In this document: piece after piece, positions 38,523 to 47,924 of the stretch
Numbering within the stretch: the first letter of the stretch is position 1
How the letters are laid out: the number at the start of each line of letters is the position of its first letter
NCBI RefSeq assembly: GCF_001281315.1
Contig: NZ_CP012479.1
Coordinates: forward strand, 1,922,001-1,986,000
Length of the DNA stretch: 64,000 bases
Source: Arthrobacter sp. ERGS1:01
Lineage (GTDB): Bacteria; Actinomycetota; Actinomycetes; Actinomycetales; Micrococcaceae
Direction: 5' to 3'
The notes under the pieces: model-generated
The model's input: the letters and a program-made list of their open reading frames with translations, nothing else
Databases searched by the model: none
What the model was told of the DNA's origin: nothing
Program-made: the position numbers and the translations under genes

Positions 38523-39988
38523 TCGTTGGGTGTTGCCGTATTCTTGCGGAACTTCCTTGCCGGTGCCACGAACCGTTTGATGAGCTGGTGTTTGACGCGT
38601 CCGAAGGGCGGGTAGATCAGCGTCAGCGTGTCCGGTGCCAGCGTCTTCTCCAAGACCGCCTTGTGGTGGGAGAAGGTGTCGAGGGAGTGGCGTCCGTGGT
38701 AGTTGCCCATGCCGCTCTCCCCCACCCCGCCGAAGGGCAGGCCGGGGACGGAGAGGTGGGCCACGGGGACGCCGAAGTTCAGGGCGCCCGATGACGTCTC
38801 CTGGGTAAAGGCGTCCCGCACCCCCGGGTCTTCGCTAAAGACATACAGGGAGAGCGGCTTGTCCCGTCCGTTGATGAAGTCGATGGCCTCCCGGGTTGAG
38901 GAGACGGTGACCAGGGGCAGCACGGGTCCGAAGATCTCCGCGTCCATGAGTGCGGCGTGCGCGTCGACGTGGATCACGGTCGGTTCAATGTAGCGGGTTG
39001 CGGCGTCGCTGCCACCGCCGCTGACGAGGGCGGAGCCGGCGTCGTCCTTGAGGTCTTCGGCCAACAGTCCGGTCACGCGCGTATAGGCGGCGTCGTTGAC
39101 CATGCGTCCGTAGTCGAGGCTGTGTTGCGGGTCCTGCCCGTAGAGGGCGTGGATGGCGGCGGGCAGTTCGTGGGCCAGCTTGGCCAGGGCCGCGTCGGTG
39201 CCCAGCACATAGTCGGGGGCCACACAGGTTTGACCGGCGTTCATGAATTTGCCCCAGGCGAGGCGGGCGGCGGCGGCGCGGATGTCGACGGTCTCGTCGA
39301 TGAACACCGGGGACTTGCCGCCCAGCTCCAAGGTGACCGGGGTCAGGTGCTTCGCGGCGGCGGCCATGACGATCCTTCCCACGCGGCCGTTGCCCGTGTA
39401 GAAGATGTGGTCAAAGCGCTGCTGGAGCAGCGCGGTGGTTTCCGGCACGGCGCCCTCCACGATGGAGACGGCACCTGCCAGGTAGTCGGGGACCCAGCGT
39501 GCCAGTGCCGCCGAGCTTGCCGGCGCGAGCTCACTGGGCTTGGCGACGACGACGTTCCCGGCTGCGAGCGCGCCGATGACCGGTGCCAGGAGGAGTTGTA
39601 GGGGGTAGTTCCAGGGGGCAATGACGAGGACGACGCCGAGCGGGTCCAGGACGGTGGATGCCTTGGCGGGTTGGAGGGACAGCGGCACGGCCGCCTTGCG
39701 CGGGGCGAGCCATTGGTCCAGGTGCTTGATCGTATGGCTGATCTCCGCCGTGAGGAAGCCGATTTCGGTCAGCCAGGCCTCGGTGGGATGTTTGCCAAGG
39801 TCGGCTGCGAGCGCGGCCAGGAAGTCCTCGCGGTGGTCCAGCAGCATTTGATTCAACGCCTTGAGCTGGTTCAGGCGCCAGGACAGCGGCTTGCTGGCCC
39901 CTGTGTTGAACAGTGCACGGGCGGCGTCCACCGTTGCGGCGATTGTTGTGGTGGCGGTCAGGTCCAGTTGCTGTGCGCTCATGGACAC
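38519..39988 (-). CDS. NAD(P)-dependent aldehyde dehydrogenase (class 3-like)
   Basis: A 489-residue aldehyde dehydrogenase. The general-base glutamate lies in VTLELGGKSPVF and the catalytic cysteine in NAGQTCVAPDYVL; cofactor-binding PWNYPLQLLLAP precedes them. The C-terminal GLPFGGVGESGMGNYHG and the overall length fit the class 3 / fatty and coniferyl aldehyde dehydrogenase group. A symmetric AT-rich palindrome lies about 60 bases upstream and may control it. Confidence 0.93.
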   Translation of the reverse strand: MSMSAQQLDLTATTTIAATVDAARALFNTGASKPLSWRLNQLKALNQMLLDHREDFLAALAADLGKHPTEAWLTEIGFLTAEISHTIKHLDQWLAPRKAAVPLSLQPAKASTVLDPLGVVLVIAPWNYPLQLLLAPVIGALAAGNVVVAKPSELAPASSAALARWVPDYLAGAVSIVEGAVPETTALLQQRFDHIFYTGNGRVGRIVMAAAAKHLTPVTLELGGKSPVFIDETVDIRAAAARLAWGKFMNAGQTCVAPDYVLGTDAALAKLAHELPAAIHALYGQDPQHSLDYGRMVNDAAYTRVTGLLAEDLKDDAGSALVSGGGSDAATRYIEPTVIHVDAHAALMDAEIFGPVLPLVTVSSTREAIDFINGRDKPLSLYVFSEDPGVRDAFTQETSSGALNFGVPVAHLSVPGLPFGGVGESGMGNYHGRHSLDTFSHHKAVLEKTLAPDTLTLIYPPFGRVKHQLIKRFVAPARKFRKNTATPND

Positions 39989-40045
39989 AATCTACTCCCC
40001 GGGGATCGACACACCCCGGAAAGTGCGGTTTTCGGCCATTGTAAA

Positions 40046-40069
40046 AAATTCGAATATTTATTCGAATTT
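40046..40069. promoter_or_regulatory. 24-bp palindrome upstream of the aldehyde dehydrogenase gene
   Basis: AAATTCGAATA and its exact complement flank two T residues. The central 18 bases, TTCGAAT-N4-ATTCGAA, have the same layout as the LexA box before imuA' but with T/A in place of the key C/G. It lies 58-81 bases upstream of the aldehyde dehydrogenase start. It could be a variant LexA site or the operator of another repressor. Confidence 0.6.
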
Positions 40070-40090
40070 GCCGTTTGGGAGGGCAGCGGC

Positions 40091-40126
40091 GGGCGGCCGC
40101 CGTCGAACGGTCAACGGCGGCCGCCC
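40091..40126 (-). terminator. Hairpin after the epimerase gene
   Basis: A perfect 13-bp GC-only stem (40091-40103 with 40114-40126) with a ten-base loop lies seven bases past the epimerase stop on the minus strand. No T-run follows. Confidence 0.7.
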
Positions 40127-40132
40127 CTCCGC

Positions 40133-41125
40133 CTACACGGCGTAGCTTGCGCTGACGTCGCCTCGGGTCTGGATCCAGCGGGAGGTGGCTTCGAGCCCTG
40201 CCCGCAAGGTGACTTCCGGTTCCCACCCCGTGAGTTCCTTGGCGAGGGAGTTGTCCGAGAGCAGCCGGTGCACCTCGCTGCCCGTGGGGCGCATCCGCTG
40301 CGGGTCGCTGACGATGCGTGCATCCCTGCCGGAGATCTCAATCAGCAGTTCCACGAGCCTGCCAATGCTGATTTCGCTCCCCGTCCCCAGATTGATGGCA
40401 CGTCCAAGGGCCTTCTCACTGGCACCGATGGCCATGAAGCCGCGGGCGGTGTCGGTGGCGAAGGTGAAGTCGCGGGTGGGGGTGAGCGAGCCGAGCTTGA
40501 TCTCCGTGGCTCCCCCGTGCAGTTGTTGCAGGATCGCGGGGATGACGGCCCGGGCCGACTGCCGGGGTCCGTAGGTGTTGAAGGGCCGGCAGATGGCAAC
40601 GGGAACCTCGAAGCTGTGCCAATACGAGAGCGCGAGCATGTCGGCCGAGATCTTGCTGGCCGAGTAGGGCGATTGCGGCTGGAGCGGATGGCTTTCACTG
40701 ATGGGTGCCGTCAGGGCCGTGCCGTAGACCTCGGAGGTGGAGGTGTGGACCAGGCGCGCACCAAAGCGGCGGCAGGCGGCGAGGACGTTGTGCGTGCCCA
40801 CCACATTTGTTTGCACATAGGAATCCGGTGCCGTGTAACTGTAGGGGATGCCAATCAGCGCCGCCAGGTGGAAGACGGTATCGACACCCTCGACGGCGGC
40901 GTACACGCTGACGGGGTCCCGCACGTCCCCCGTCAGCAGCTCCACGTTGGGGTGGTCCGCATACCCGGCGAGGAAGCCCTTCTCGGCGTAGGGCTTGTAG
41001 TGGGTGAATGCCCGGACCCGGCAGCCGGCCTGCACCAGTTCATCGACAAGCGTTGAGCCGATGAATCCTTCCGCGCCGGTGACCAGGACGAGCCGGCCGG
41101 CCCAATGGTTGCGTTCGTTCATCAT
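40133..41125 (-). CDS. NAD-dependent epimerase/dehydratase (nucleotide-sugar SDR)
   Basis: Extended short-chain dehydrogenase of 330 residues with the NAD-binding motif TGAEGFIG near the N-terminus, the active-site YSASK, and STSEVYG and GRAINLGTG segments typical of nucleotide-sugar epimerases and dehydratases. Close relatives act on UDP- or GDP-sugars, but the sequence alone does not tell which. ATG at 41125 overlaps the MurG-like stop by four bases and has AAGGAG upstream inside that gene. It is coupled to the glycosyltransferase, so it may supply or modify its donor sugar. Confidence 0.9.
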   Translation of the reverse strand: MMNERNHWAGRLVLVTGAEGFIGSTLVDELVQAGCRVRAFTHYKPYAEKGFLAGYADHPNVELLTGDVRDPVSVYAAVEGVDTVFHLAALIGIPYSYTAPDSYVQTNVVGTHNVLAACRRFGARLVHTSTSEVYGTALTAPISESHPLQPQSPYSASKISADMLALSYWHSFEVPVAICRPFNTYGPRQSARAVIPAILQQLHGGATEIKLGSLTPTRDFTFATDTARGFMAIGASEKALGRAINLGTGSEISIGRLVELLIEISGRDARIVSDPQRMRPTGSEVHRLLSDNSLAKELTGWEPEVTLRAGLEATSRWIQTRGDVSASYAV

Positions 41126-42354
41126 GGTGTCTCCTTGGGTGTTGGGGAATGAAGGGTTTGGGTTTGGCTGCGGGCTGCTTGGTGGTTGCGTGCCAGTTCG
41201 ATGGCCCACTCCGCCATGGCGTCGGCCGCCCGGGCGTGTTCGGCCGAGCGCATCGCCTGGGCCCTGCGCTCCAGCTCTTCGGGGTCCGCCAACAGCACGC
41301 CCAGTTCGCCGGCCAGCCTGACCCCGGTGAGTTCACTGTCCGCCACCATGACGGCGCCGCCACAGTCGACGAGGACCTCGGCATTGTGGCGCTGGTGGTC
41401 CCCGGCCGCCCATGGATGGGGAATGAGTACCGCGGGCAGGCCGATATGGGCCAGTTCGGCGACGGTTGCGGCACCTGCACGTCCCACCATCACATCGGCG
41501 GCGGCGTAGACCAGATCCATCCGGTCCATATAGGCCACGACCCTGGTGTTCCGGCCCGCCCCGGCTGCGTCGATTCGCCCAACCGTGGATTCATAGTCGG
41601 CGGGGCCGGTCTTGATGAGCAGCATGATGTCCGTCCGGTCCCGCCACAGCGCCGCCAGTTCGATGGCCGCCGTCGTCAGGCTCCGGGCACCCTGGCTGCC
41701 GCCGTTGACGACGACGAGCCGTTGCCCCGGTGCCACGCCGAGGGATCGGAGGGCCCCGGCCCGCAGCGAGGTGCGGTCCATGGCCGCCACGGCGGGCATC
41801 AGGGGCACTCCCACCCGGCGGATCTCCCTGCCCCGGGTGGGCAGGTGGTTTTGGGCGTGGTCGAAGGCGATGCCGATGTGGCGGGTCAGCACGGCCGCGA
41901 GCTGGTTGGCTTTCCCGGAACGCGCGTTGGATTCGTGGATGAGCCGTGGAACCCCCGCCAGCCAGGCCCCGACAATGGCGGGGGCACTGGGGTAGCCGCC
42001 CATGCCGATCACCAGGTCCACCCCGTCCCTGCGGAAGCGCCGGGCGCAGTCAATCCCGGCCCTGAGCAGATATGCCGGCAACGCGAAACGGCGCCACCCC
42101 ATGGAGGCGGCGAACGGGATCATGGTGCTCGTGGCCAGTTCGTACCCATGCCTTGGCACGAGGTCCCCCTCCAGGCCGCGGTCGGTGCCGGCAAAGCTGA
42201 TCTCCGCGTCCGGAACCCGTTTGTGGATGGCGTCGGCAATGGCCAGTCCCGGGTAGATGTGCCCGCCCGTGCCCCCTGCGCCGATGACGATCCGAAGACC
42301 GGCCGGGTCCGCCCGGGGTCCGGAAGCTGCCTGTGTGGCGTTGAAAGTTGTCAT
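41122..42354 (-). CDS. MurG-like UDP-N-acetylglucosamine transferase (second copy)
   Basis: GT28-family glycosyltransferase of 410 residues. The MurG landmarks are present but altered: GAGGTGGHIYPGLA, IGMGGYPSAPA, LIHESNARSGKAN (usually HEQNA), VNGGSQGARSLTT and GRAGAATVAEL (usually SRAGA). True murG normally sits in the division-wall cluster, which is not in this window, so this is likely a paralogue making a different lipid-linked product. The ATG at 42354 lacks a strong ribosome-binding site. It is divergent from a two-component system and coupled to an epimerase. Confidence 0.85.
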   Translation of the reverse strand: MTTFNATQAASGPRADPAGLRIVIGAGGTGGHIYPGLAIADAIHKRVPDAEISFAGTDRGLEGDLVPRHGYELATSTMIPFAASMGWRRFALPAYLLRAGIDCARRFRRDGVDLVIGMGGYPSAPAIVGAWLAGVPRLIHESNARSGKANQLAAVLTRHIGIAFDHAQNHLPTRGREIRRVGVPLMPAVAAMDRTSLRAGALRSLGVAPGQRLVVVNGGSQGARSLTTAAIELAALWRDRTDIMLLIKTGPADYESTVGRIDAAGAGRNTRVVAYMDRMDLVYAAADVMVGRAGAATVAELAHIGLPAVLIPHPWAAGDHQRHNAEVLVDCGGAVMVADSELTGVRLAGELGVLLADPEELERRAQAMRSAEHARAADAMAEWAIELARNHQAARSQTQTLHSPTPKETP

Positions 42355-42427
42355 GGCCCAAGCGTGGCCGGCGATTATGAGCCATTCCTTAAATCCATCC
42401 CGCACCGTCCGGCTAAACTCGGTGATC

Positions 42428-43117
42428 ATGACGACGACCGCCGCGTGCCGCATCCTGCTGGTGGATGACGATCCCGAGATCCTGTTGTCCCTGGGCACCG
42501 CCCTGGGCCTGGAGGGATATGAGGTCCTGACCGCCACCAACGGGCTGGAAGCCCTGGAAGTGACGCTGCGGGAAGACCCGGATGCCCTGGTCGTCGATGT
42601 CACGATGCCCGGCACGGACGGCTTGACCCTGTGCCGCCAGCTGCGGGCCGCCGGCGACCGGGTCCCGATCCTGATGCTCACGGCGCGGGTCAGCGTCAAC
42701 GAACGCGTCGAAGGCCTGGACGCCGGAGCCGACGACTACCTGGGCAAACCCTTCGACCTGGCCGAACTCCTGGCCCGGCTGCGCGCCCTGGTCCGCCGCG
42801 CCTACCCCGAACCGGTCAGCGCGCTCGGATACGCGGACCTGACCCTGGATCCGGAGAGCCGGAGCGCCACCCGGGCCGGCCGGTACATCGAGCTCAGCCA
42901 CACCGAATTCGCGCTCCTGCGCGTGCTGGTCGAACACGCGGGCCAGACGCTCACCCGCTCCCAGATCTCCGACGCCATCTGGGACACGGACTTCGGGCCC
43001 GCCTCCAACGCCCTGGAGGTGTATGTGTCCTACCTGCGACGGAAACTCGAGGAAGGCGGCGGCTCCCGCATGGTGCACACCGTCCGCGGCATCGGCTACC
43101 GGATGGCCGAACAGTGA
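42428..43117 (+). CDS. OmpR-family response regulator (MprA-like)
   Basis: A 229-residue regulator: receiver domain with acidic pocket DDD (13-15), phospho-acceptor Asp57 in VVDVTMPG, Thr in LTA and Lys in GKPFD, then an OmpR winged helix with EVYVSYLRRKLEEGG and HTVRGIGYRM. The 3' end overlaps the kinase start by four bases. The MprA-like subgroup responds to envelope stress; target genes here are not known, though the divergent MurG-like operon is an obvious candidate. Confidence 0.94.
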   Translation: MTTTAACRILLVDDDPEILLSLGTALGLEGYEVLTATNGLEALEVTLREDPDALVVDVTMPGTDGLTLCRQLRAAGDRVPILMLTARVSVNERVEGLDAGADDYLGKPFDLAELLARLRALVRRAYPEPVSALGYADLTLDPESRSATRAGRYIELSHTEFALLRVLVEHAGQTLTRSQISDAIWDTDFGPASNALEVYVSYLRRKLEEGGGSRMVHTVRGIGYRMAEQ

Positions 43118-44511
43118 CCCGACACCTTCCCGGCCGGCCGTGGACCTTGCGGACCCGGCTGGCCATGACGATCGCCCTGGTCATGGCCGTGGTCATTGTC
43201 GCCTTCACGAGCCTCATCTACCTGTTCACGAGCAGTGAAATGAAGGACCAGCTTGACCAGTCGCTGCAAAGCGAATCAACCCGCGTCACCAGGCTCGTGG
43301 AGGCAAAGACCGATTGGACGGCCAGCGGCTACTGCGAAGTCGTCGGCTCCCCGGCCTGCAGCAAGGTCATCGGCAGCAAGGACGCGCCCGGGGACAACGG
43401 CAAGGACCTGCCCGTCACCGACGCCGCACTCGGAGTGGCCGCCGGCACCCACCGCCCGTTCTACGCCAACACCACGGTCAACGGCGCAGGGGTCCGGATG
43501 CTTGTCACCCCGCTCAGCGAGGACCGGGCGTTGCTGACAGGCCTGCCCACGGCACCCGTGGACACGGCCATTGCCAGGCTCGCCATCATCCTGGTGGGTT
43601 TCGCCGTCGTGGGAGTCTTCATTGCCGGGATCGGCGGCTACCTCAGCGCCCGGCACGGCTTGCGTCCCGTGCGCAGCCTCACCGAGACGGCGGAGCGGGT
43701 CGCCGCCACCCGGAACGCCGGGCACAGGATCGGCGTCGAGGGCACCGACGAATTGGGACGGCTGGCCGCCGCCATGAACACCATGCTGGCGGAGCTTGAA
43801 TCGGCCCAGAACGCCCAGCGCCAGCTTGTCGCCGACGCCTCGCATGAGCTGCGCACCCCTTTGACGAGCCTTCGGACGAACCTGGAACTCCTCGAGCGGG
43901 CGGACCTCACCGACACCCTGCGTGCGGATCTCCAGGCCGGCGTGCGGCGCCAAATGGTTGGCATGGGCGCCCTGGTCGAGGACCTCATTGAACTGGCCCG
44001 GGGCGAGGAGCACATCGCCGCCGACGACGTCGAAATGCAGAGCCTGCTGCGGCATTGCCTTGAGCGGGCCGCGCAAAACCGGCCCGGCATCACGTATCGG
44101 CTTGCTTCCCCTGCAAAGGCCCACGACGACGGCCCCGAGGCGGCCGAGCCGCTCTGCCTGGTGTCCGGCGACGCACCTCGGCTGGCCCGGCTCATCAACA
44201 ACCTGCTCGACAACGCCGGAAAGTTCAGCCCGCCCGGTGAAACCGTCACGGTCACGGCCACCACCCACGGGCAGGAAATGGAGATCACTGTCCAGGACCG
44301 TGGGCCCGGTTTTGCCGGCGAGGAACTGGGCATGGTCTTTGAGCGCTTCTACCGCTCGGCCACGGCCCGGGGGCTACCAGGCTCCGGGCTGGGGCTGGCC
44401 ATCGCGAAGCAGACGGTGCTGGCCCATGGCGGCACCATCGAGGCGGCCAACACCGGCGTGGGCGCCGCGGTCACGGTACACCTTCCCCTGGCAGCTGCGT
44501 CCACACCTTAA
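43114..44511 (+). CDS. Sensor histidine kinase (MprB-like)
   Basis: A 465-residue membrane kinase: first helix near residues 15-38, an extracytoplasmic sensor region with two cysteines (GYCEVVGSPACSK), a second helix about 150-175, a HAMP domain, the H-box ASHELRTPLTSL with phospho-acceptor His244, and N, G1 and G2 boxes (NNLLDNAGKF, VQDRGPGF, GSGLGLAIAK). GTG at 43114 overlaps the response regulator stop (GTGA). A long hairpin terminator lies just after its stop. Confidence 0.94.
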   Translation: MTRHLPGRPWTLRTRLAMTIALVMAVVIVAFTSLIYLFTSSEMKDQLDQSLQSESTRVTRLVEAKTDWTASGYCEVVGSPACSKVIGSKDAPGDNGKDLPVTDAALGVAAGTHRPFYANTTVNGAGVRMLVTPLSEDRALLTGLPTAPVDTAIARLAIILVGFAVVGVFIAGIGGYLSARHGLRPVRSLTETAERVAATRNAGHRIGVEGTDELGRLAAAMNTMLAELESAQNAQRQLVADASHELRTPLTSLRTNLELLERADLTDTLRADLQAGVRRQMVGMGALVEDLIELARGEEHIAADDVEMQSLLRHCLERAAQNRPGITYRLASPAKAHDDGPEAAEPLCLVSGDAPRLARLINNLLDNAGKFSPPGETVTVTATTHGQEMEITVQDRGPGFAGEELGMVFERFYRSATARGLPGSGLGLAIAKQTVLAHGGTIEAANTGVGAAVTVHLPLAAASTP

Positions 44512-44517
44512 AGAGAA

Positions 44518-44563
44518 CGACGGCGTTCCCCTCCCCCGCGAAAGGGGGTGGGGAACGCCGTCG
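44518..44563. terminator. Bidirectional terminator between kinase and metE
   Basis: A long inverted repeat (44518-44563): 14 bp, a T/T mismatch and 5 bp of G:C around loop GCGAAA. It lies between two convergent stop codons and can serve both strands. No strong T-run is present. Confidence 0.85.
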
Positions 44564-44583
44564 AACGTCAAACGGTCAGCGCG

Positions 44584-46899
44584 TTAGACGAGCTGTGCGC
44601 GGACTTCCTTGGTGGCGGCCACCAGGTTGCGCAGGGATTCCTCGGTCTCGGCGTAGCCGCGGGTCTTCAGGCCGCAGTCCGGGTTGACCCAGAGCTGGCG
44701 GGCCGGGACGTGCTTGACGGCGGTGCCCAGCAGTTCGGAGACCTCGGCCTGGCCGGGGACGCGGGGGCTGTGGATGTCGTAGACGCCCGGACCCACGCCG
44801 CGGCCAAAGCCGTGCGCTTCGAGGTCATTCACGACGTCCATGCGGGAGCGGGCGGCCTCGATGGAGGTGACGTCGGCGTCCAGGCCGTCGATGGCGTCGA
44901 TGATGACACCGAATTCGGAGTAGCACAGGTGCGTGTGGATCTGGGTGCCGTCAACGGCACCGGCGGTGGAGAGGCGGAAGGAGTTCACGGACCAGTCCAG
45001 GTACGCGGCCTGGTCGGCCTTGCGCAGGGGCAGCAGCTCGCGCAGGGCGGGCTCGTCCACCTGGATGACCTTGATGCCGGCGGCTTCGAGGTCCGCGATC
45101 TCGTCGCGCAAGGCCAGGCCCACCTGGTTGGCGGTCTCGCCCAGGGGCTGGTCGTCGCGGACGAAGCTCCAGGCGAGGATCGTGACGGGGCCCGTGAGCA
45201 TGCCCTTCATGGGCTTGTTGGTCAGCGACTGGGCGTATTCGGCCCACTCCACCGTGATGGCCTTCTCGCGGGTCACGTCGCCCCACAGGATGGACGGGCG
45301 GGTGCAGCGGCTGCCGTAGGACTGGACCCAGCCGTGGACCGTGACGTCGAAGCCCTCGAGGTTCTCGGCGAAGTACTGGACCATGTCGTTGCGCTCGGGC
45401 TCGCCGTGCACCAGCACGTCAAAGCCGAGTTCTTCCTGCAGGTCCACGACGCGCTTGATCTCATCCTTCATCAGCTGCGAGTACTGCTCGGCCGTGATGG
45501 CGCCCTTGTTGGCGCGTGCACGGGCGCTGCGGATCTCGCTGGTCTGCGGGAAGGAGCCGATCGTGGTGGTGGGCAGCGGCGGCAGCTGCAGGGCGGCTTC
45601 CTGGGCGGCCTCGCGGACGGCAAAGTCGGAGCGGTTGAAGTCGGCCGGGGTCAGGGCGGCCAGGCGGGCGCGCACCTCGGGGCGCTTGACGCCGGCCGCG
45701 GTGGCACGGGAGGCGATGATCGCGGAGGCTTCGGCGATGGCCGCGGCGGACGACGCCGGGTCCGCCAGGTGGCCGGCAAGGGTCACCACTTCGGTGACCT
45801 TCTGGTCGGCGAACGCCAACCAGCTGCGCAGCTCGGCGGACAGCTTGACCTCTTCCTCGACGTCGTGCGGGACGTGCTGGGTGGAGGTGGAGGTGGATAC
45901 CGTGACGTCCACGCCGGCGGCCTTGAGGGCGTCCAGCTTGGCGGCGGCGGCGGCGAGGTCGTTGCGCCAGATGTTGTGGCCGTCCACGACGCCGGCAACC
46001 ACTGTCTTGCCGGCCAGCAGGGCCAGCTCGTCGGTGGAGGGCACGGCGCCCTTGAAGGCGTCGATGTGCAGGGCCTCGATGTTGGCGGCAGCCAGGGTGG
46101 GCAGCAGTTCGCTCAGCGCACCGAAGGGGGTGGAGACCAGGATGGCCGGGCGCACGGCTGCGGCCGTGAGGACCTCGTAGCTGCGGGCCACGGCGGCCTG
46201 GATCTCGGCGACCGGCACGTCCTGGTCGGCAACCAGGGCGGGCTCGTCCAGCTGGACCCAGGTGGCGCCGGCGGCGGCCAGGCGGGAGAGCAGTTCCGCG
46301 TAGACGGGCAGGACGTCCTCGAGGCGGGACAGCGGGGAGAAGCCGGCGGGGGCGTCGTCGGAGGCCTTGCTCAGCAGCAGGTAGGTGACCGGGCCCACCA
46401 GGTAGGGGCGGGTCACAAAGCCGTTGGCCTTGGCGAATTCAAACTGCTCCACGATGCGGTTGGAGGTCACGGAGAAGTTCGTCTCCGGGCCGATTTCCGG
46501 CACCAGGTAGTGGTAGTTCGTGTCGAACCATTTGGTCATTTCCAGTGGCTGCTGCTCCACGGTGCCGCGGGCCAGGGTGAAGTAGGCGTTGATGTCCAGC
46601 TCGCCGGCGGCGTTGCGCAGCTCGCCGAAACGGGCCGGGACGGCGCCGATGTGCGTCGTGGCGTCGAGGACCTGGTCGTAGTAGGAGAACGTGCCGGGGA
46701 TCGCGGCGGCCTCGTTCAGGCCCAGGTCGGAGAGGCGGCGGGCGGTGGTCAGCTGGATTTCCTTGGCGGCGGTGTCCAGGGCGGCCTCGTCGATGGACCC
46801 GGCCCAGAACGCTTCGATGGCCTTCTTCAGTTCGCGGCGGCGGCCGATGCGCGGGTAGCCGAGGAGGGACGCAGCGGGGAATGTGGGGGTGTTGCTCAT
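44584..46899 (-). CDS. metE: Cobalamin-independent methionine synthase
   Basis: MetE transfers the methyl group of 5-methyltetrahydropteroyltri-glutamate to homocysteine using zinc. The 771-residue protein has both barrel halves, with the zinc ligands visible in the C-terminal half: THLCYSEF (His and Cys), a Glu in between, and NPDCGLKTRGY (Cys). The N-terminus starts FPAASLLGYPRIGRRRELKKA. It follows metF by 56 bases on the same strand, so the two form a methionine operon in which MetF makes the methyl donor used by MetE. Confidence 0.97.
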   Translation of the reverse strand: MSNTPTFPAASLLGYPRIGRRRELKKAIEAFWAGSIDEAALDTAAKEIQLTTARRLSDLGLNEAAAIPGTFSYYDQVLDATTHIGAVPARFGELRNAAGELDINAYFTLARGTVEQQPLEMTKWFDTNYHYLVPEIGPETNFSVTSNRIVEQFEFAKANGFVTRPYLVGPVTYLLLSKASDDAPAGFSPLSRLEDVLPVYAELLSRLAAAGATWVQLDEPALVADQDVPVAEIQAAVARSYEVLTAAAVRPAILVSTPFGALSELLPTLAAANIEALHIDAFKGAVPSTDELALLAGKTVVAGVVDGHNIWRNDLAAAAAKLDALKAAGVDVTVSTSTSTQHVPHDVEEEVKLSAELRSWLAFADQKVTEVVTLAGHLADPASSAAAIAEASAIIASRATAAGVKRPEVRARLAALTPADFNRSDFAVREAAQEAALQLPPLPTTTIGSFPQTSEIRSARARANKGAITAEQYSQLMKDEIKRVVDLQEELGFDVLVHGEPERNDMVQYFAENLEGFDVTVHGWVQSYGSRCTRPSILWGDVTREKAITVEWAEYAQSLTNKPMKGMLTGPVTILAWSFVRDDQPLGETANQVGLALRDEIADLEAAGIKVIQVDEPALRELLPLRKADQAAYLDWSVNSFRLSTAGAVDGTQIHTHLCYSEFGVIIDAIDGLDADVTSIEAARSRMDVVNDLEAHGFGRGVGPGVYDIHSPRVPGQAEVSELLGTAVKHVPARQLWVNPDCGLKTRGYAETEESLRNLVAATKEVRAQLV

Positions 46900-46955
46900 G
46901 GGGTTTATCCTTCGGGTTATTGATGCGGGTTCTTTACTACAGGGCCGGGAGGGTC

Positions 46956-47924
46956 TCAGGCCTGCACAAGTTCGGGGGCGGCGGGGCGGCGTCCCACGGC
47001 GGGACGGCTGGGGCGCAGCAGTTGCAGTTTGTCCAGGACGTCCAGCGCGGCTGCGTGTTCGTTGAACGTATAAAGGTGGATGCCGGGGGCGCCGGCGTCG
47101 AGGGCGGCACGGGCCAGGTCGACCGTGGCGGCCACACCGATCCGGCGGCTTTCGGCGGCGTCGTCGGCCCGGCCCAGCGCGTCAAGGAGCTTCGGGTCCG
47201 GTTCGACGCCGGTCAGCACGCCCAGGCGTTCCACCCGGCGCAGGCTTGTCAACGGCATGACGCCGGGAATGATCGGGATGCTGACCCCGGCACGGCGGGC
47301 CCGGGTCACCAGGTCCTTGTATTGGTCGGCGTGGAAGAACACCTGGGTGATGGCGAAGTCGGCGCCGGAGCGCTGCTTGGCCAGCAATACCTCAACGTCG
47401 TGCTCGATGGAGGGCGATTCCGGGTGCTTGGCCGGGTAGGCGGCCACACCGATCGCAACCTTGCCGGCGCACAGCAGGGCCGAGCGGCGCTGCTCCACGC
47501 GGCGGATCAGTTCAATCAAATCCTGGGCGTAGGCGAGCGAGCCGGGCTTGCGGGCCGCCGCGGGGTCCTTGGGCAGGTCCCCGCGCAGCGCCAGGATGCC
47601 GCGCACCCCGTGGTCCAGCAGTTCCGAGATGATTTCGGCCAGCTCGTCGGCCGTGGTGCCCACGCAGGTCAGGTGCGCCAGGGGCCGCAGGGACGTCTCG
47701 GTCAGCAGCCGGTGCGAAAGCTCGAGGGCCGTGTCCCGGTTGCTGCCGTTGGCGCCGTACGTGACGGCGACGTAGTCGGGGTTGGTGCTTTCCAGTTCCC
47801 GGATGGTGGCCCACAGCGAGGCTGCTGCGGCTTCATTGCGGGGCGGGAACAGTTCATAGGACAGCGCGATCGGGGCGCTGGCGGGTGTTGAAGCTGTCGC
47901 CTGAATAAGGCTGGGTGGGGACAT
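46956..47924 (-). CDS. metF: Methylenetetrahydrofolate reductase
   Basis: MetF reduces 5,10-methylene-THF to 5-methyl-THF. From ATG at 47924 (AAGGA eight bases upstream) it has 322 residues with SYELFPPRN, YVAVTYGANGSNRD, ILALRGDLPKD, GVAAYPAKHPESP and ADFAITQVFF, all in the normal TIM-barrel order. The frame stays open about 160 bases upstream but with no family similarity. It precedes metE in a two-gene operon. Confidence 0.95.
   Translation of the reverse strand: MSPPSLIQATASTPASAPIALSYELFPPRNEAAAASLWATIRELESTNPDYVAVTYGANGSNRDTALELSHRLLTETSLRPLAHLTCVGTTADELAEIISELLDHGVRGILALRGDLPKDPAAARKPGSLAYAQDLIELIRRVEQRRSALLCAGKVAIGVAAYPAKHPESPSIEHDVEVLLAKQRSGADFAITQVFFHADQYKDLVTRARRAGVSIPIIPGVMPLTSLRRVERLGVLTGVEPDPKLLDALGRADDAAESRRIGVAATVDLARAALDAGAPGIHLYTFNEHAAALDVLDKLQLLRPSRPAVGRRPAAPELVQA

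Noticed and set aside
44548..46923. Plus-strand open frame of about 790 codons
   Set aside because: Antisense shadow of metE; Gly/Val/His-rich composition without motifs.
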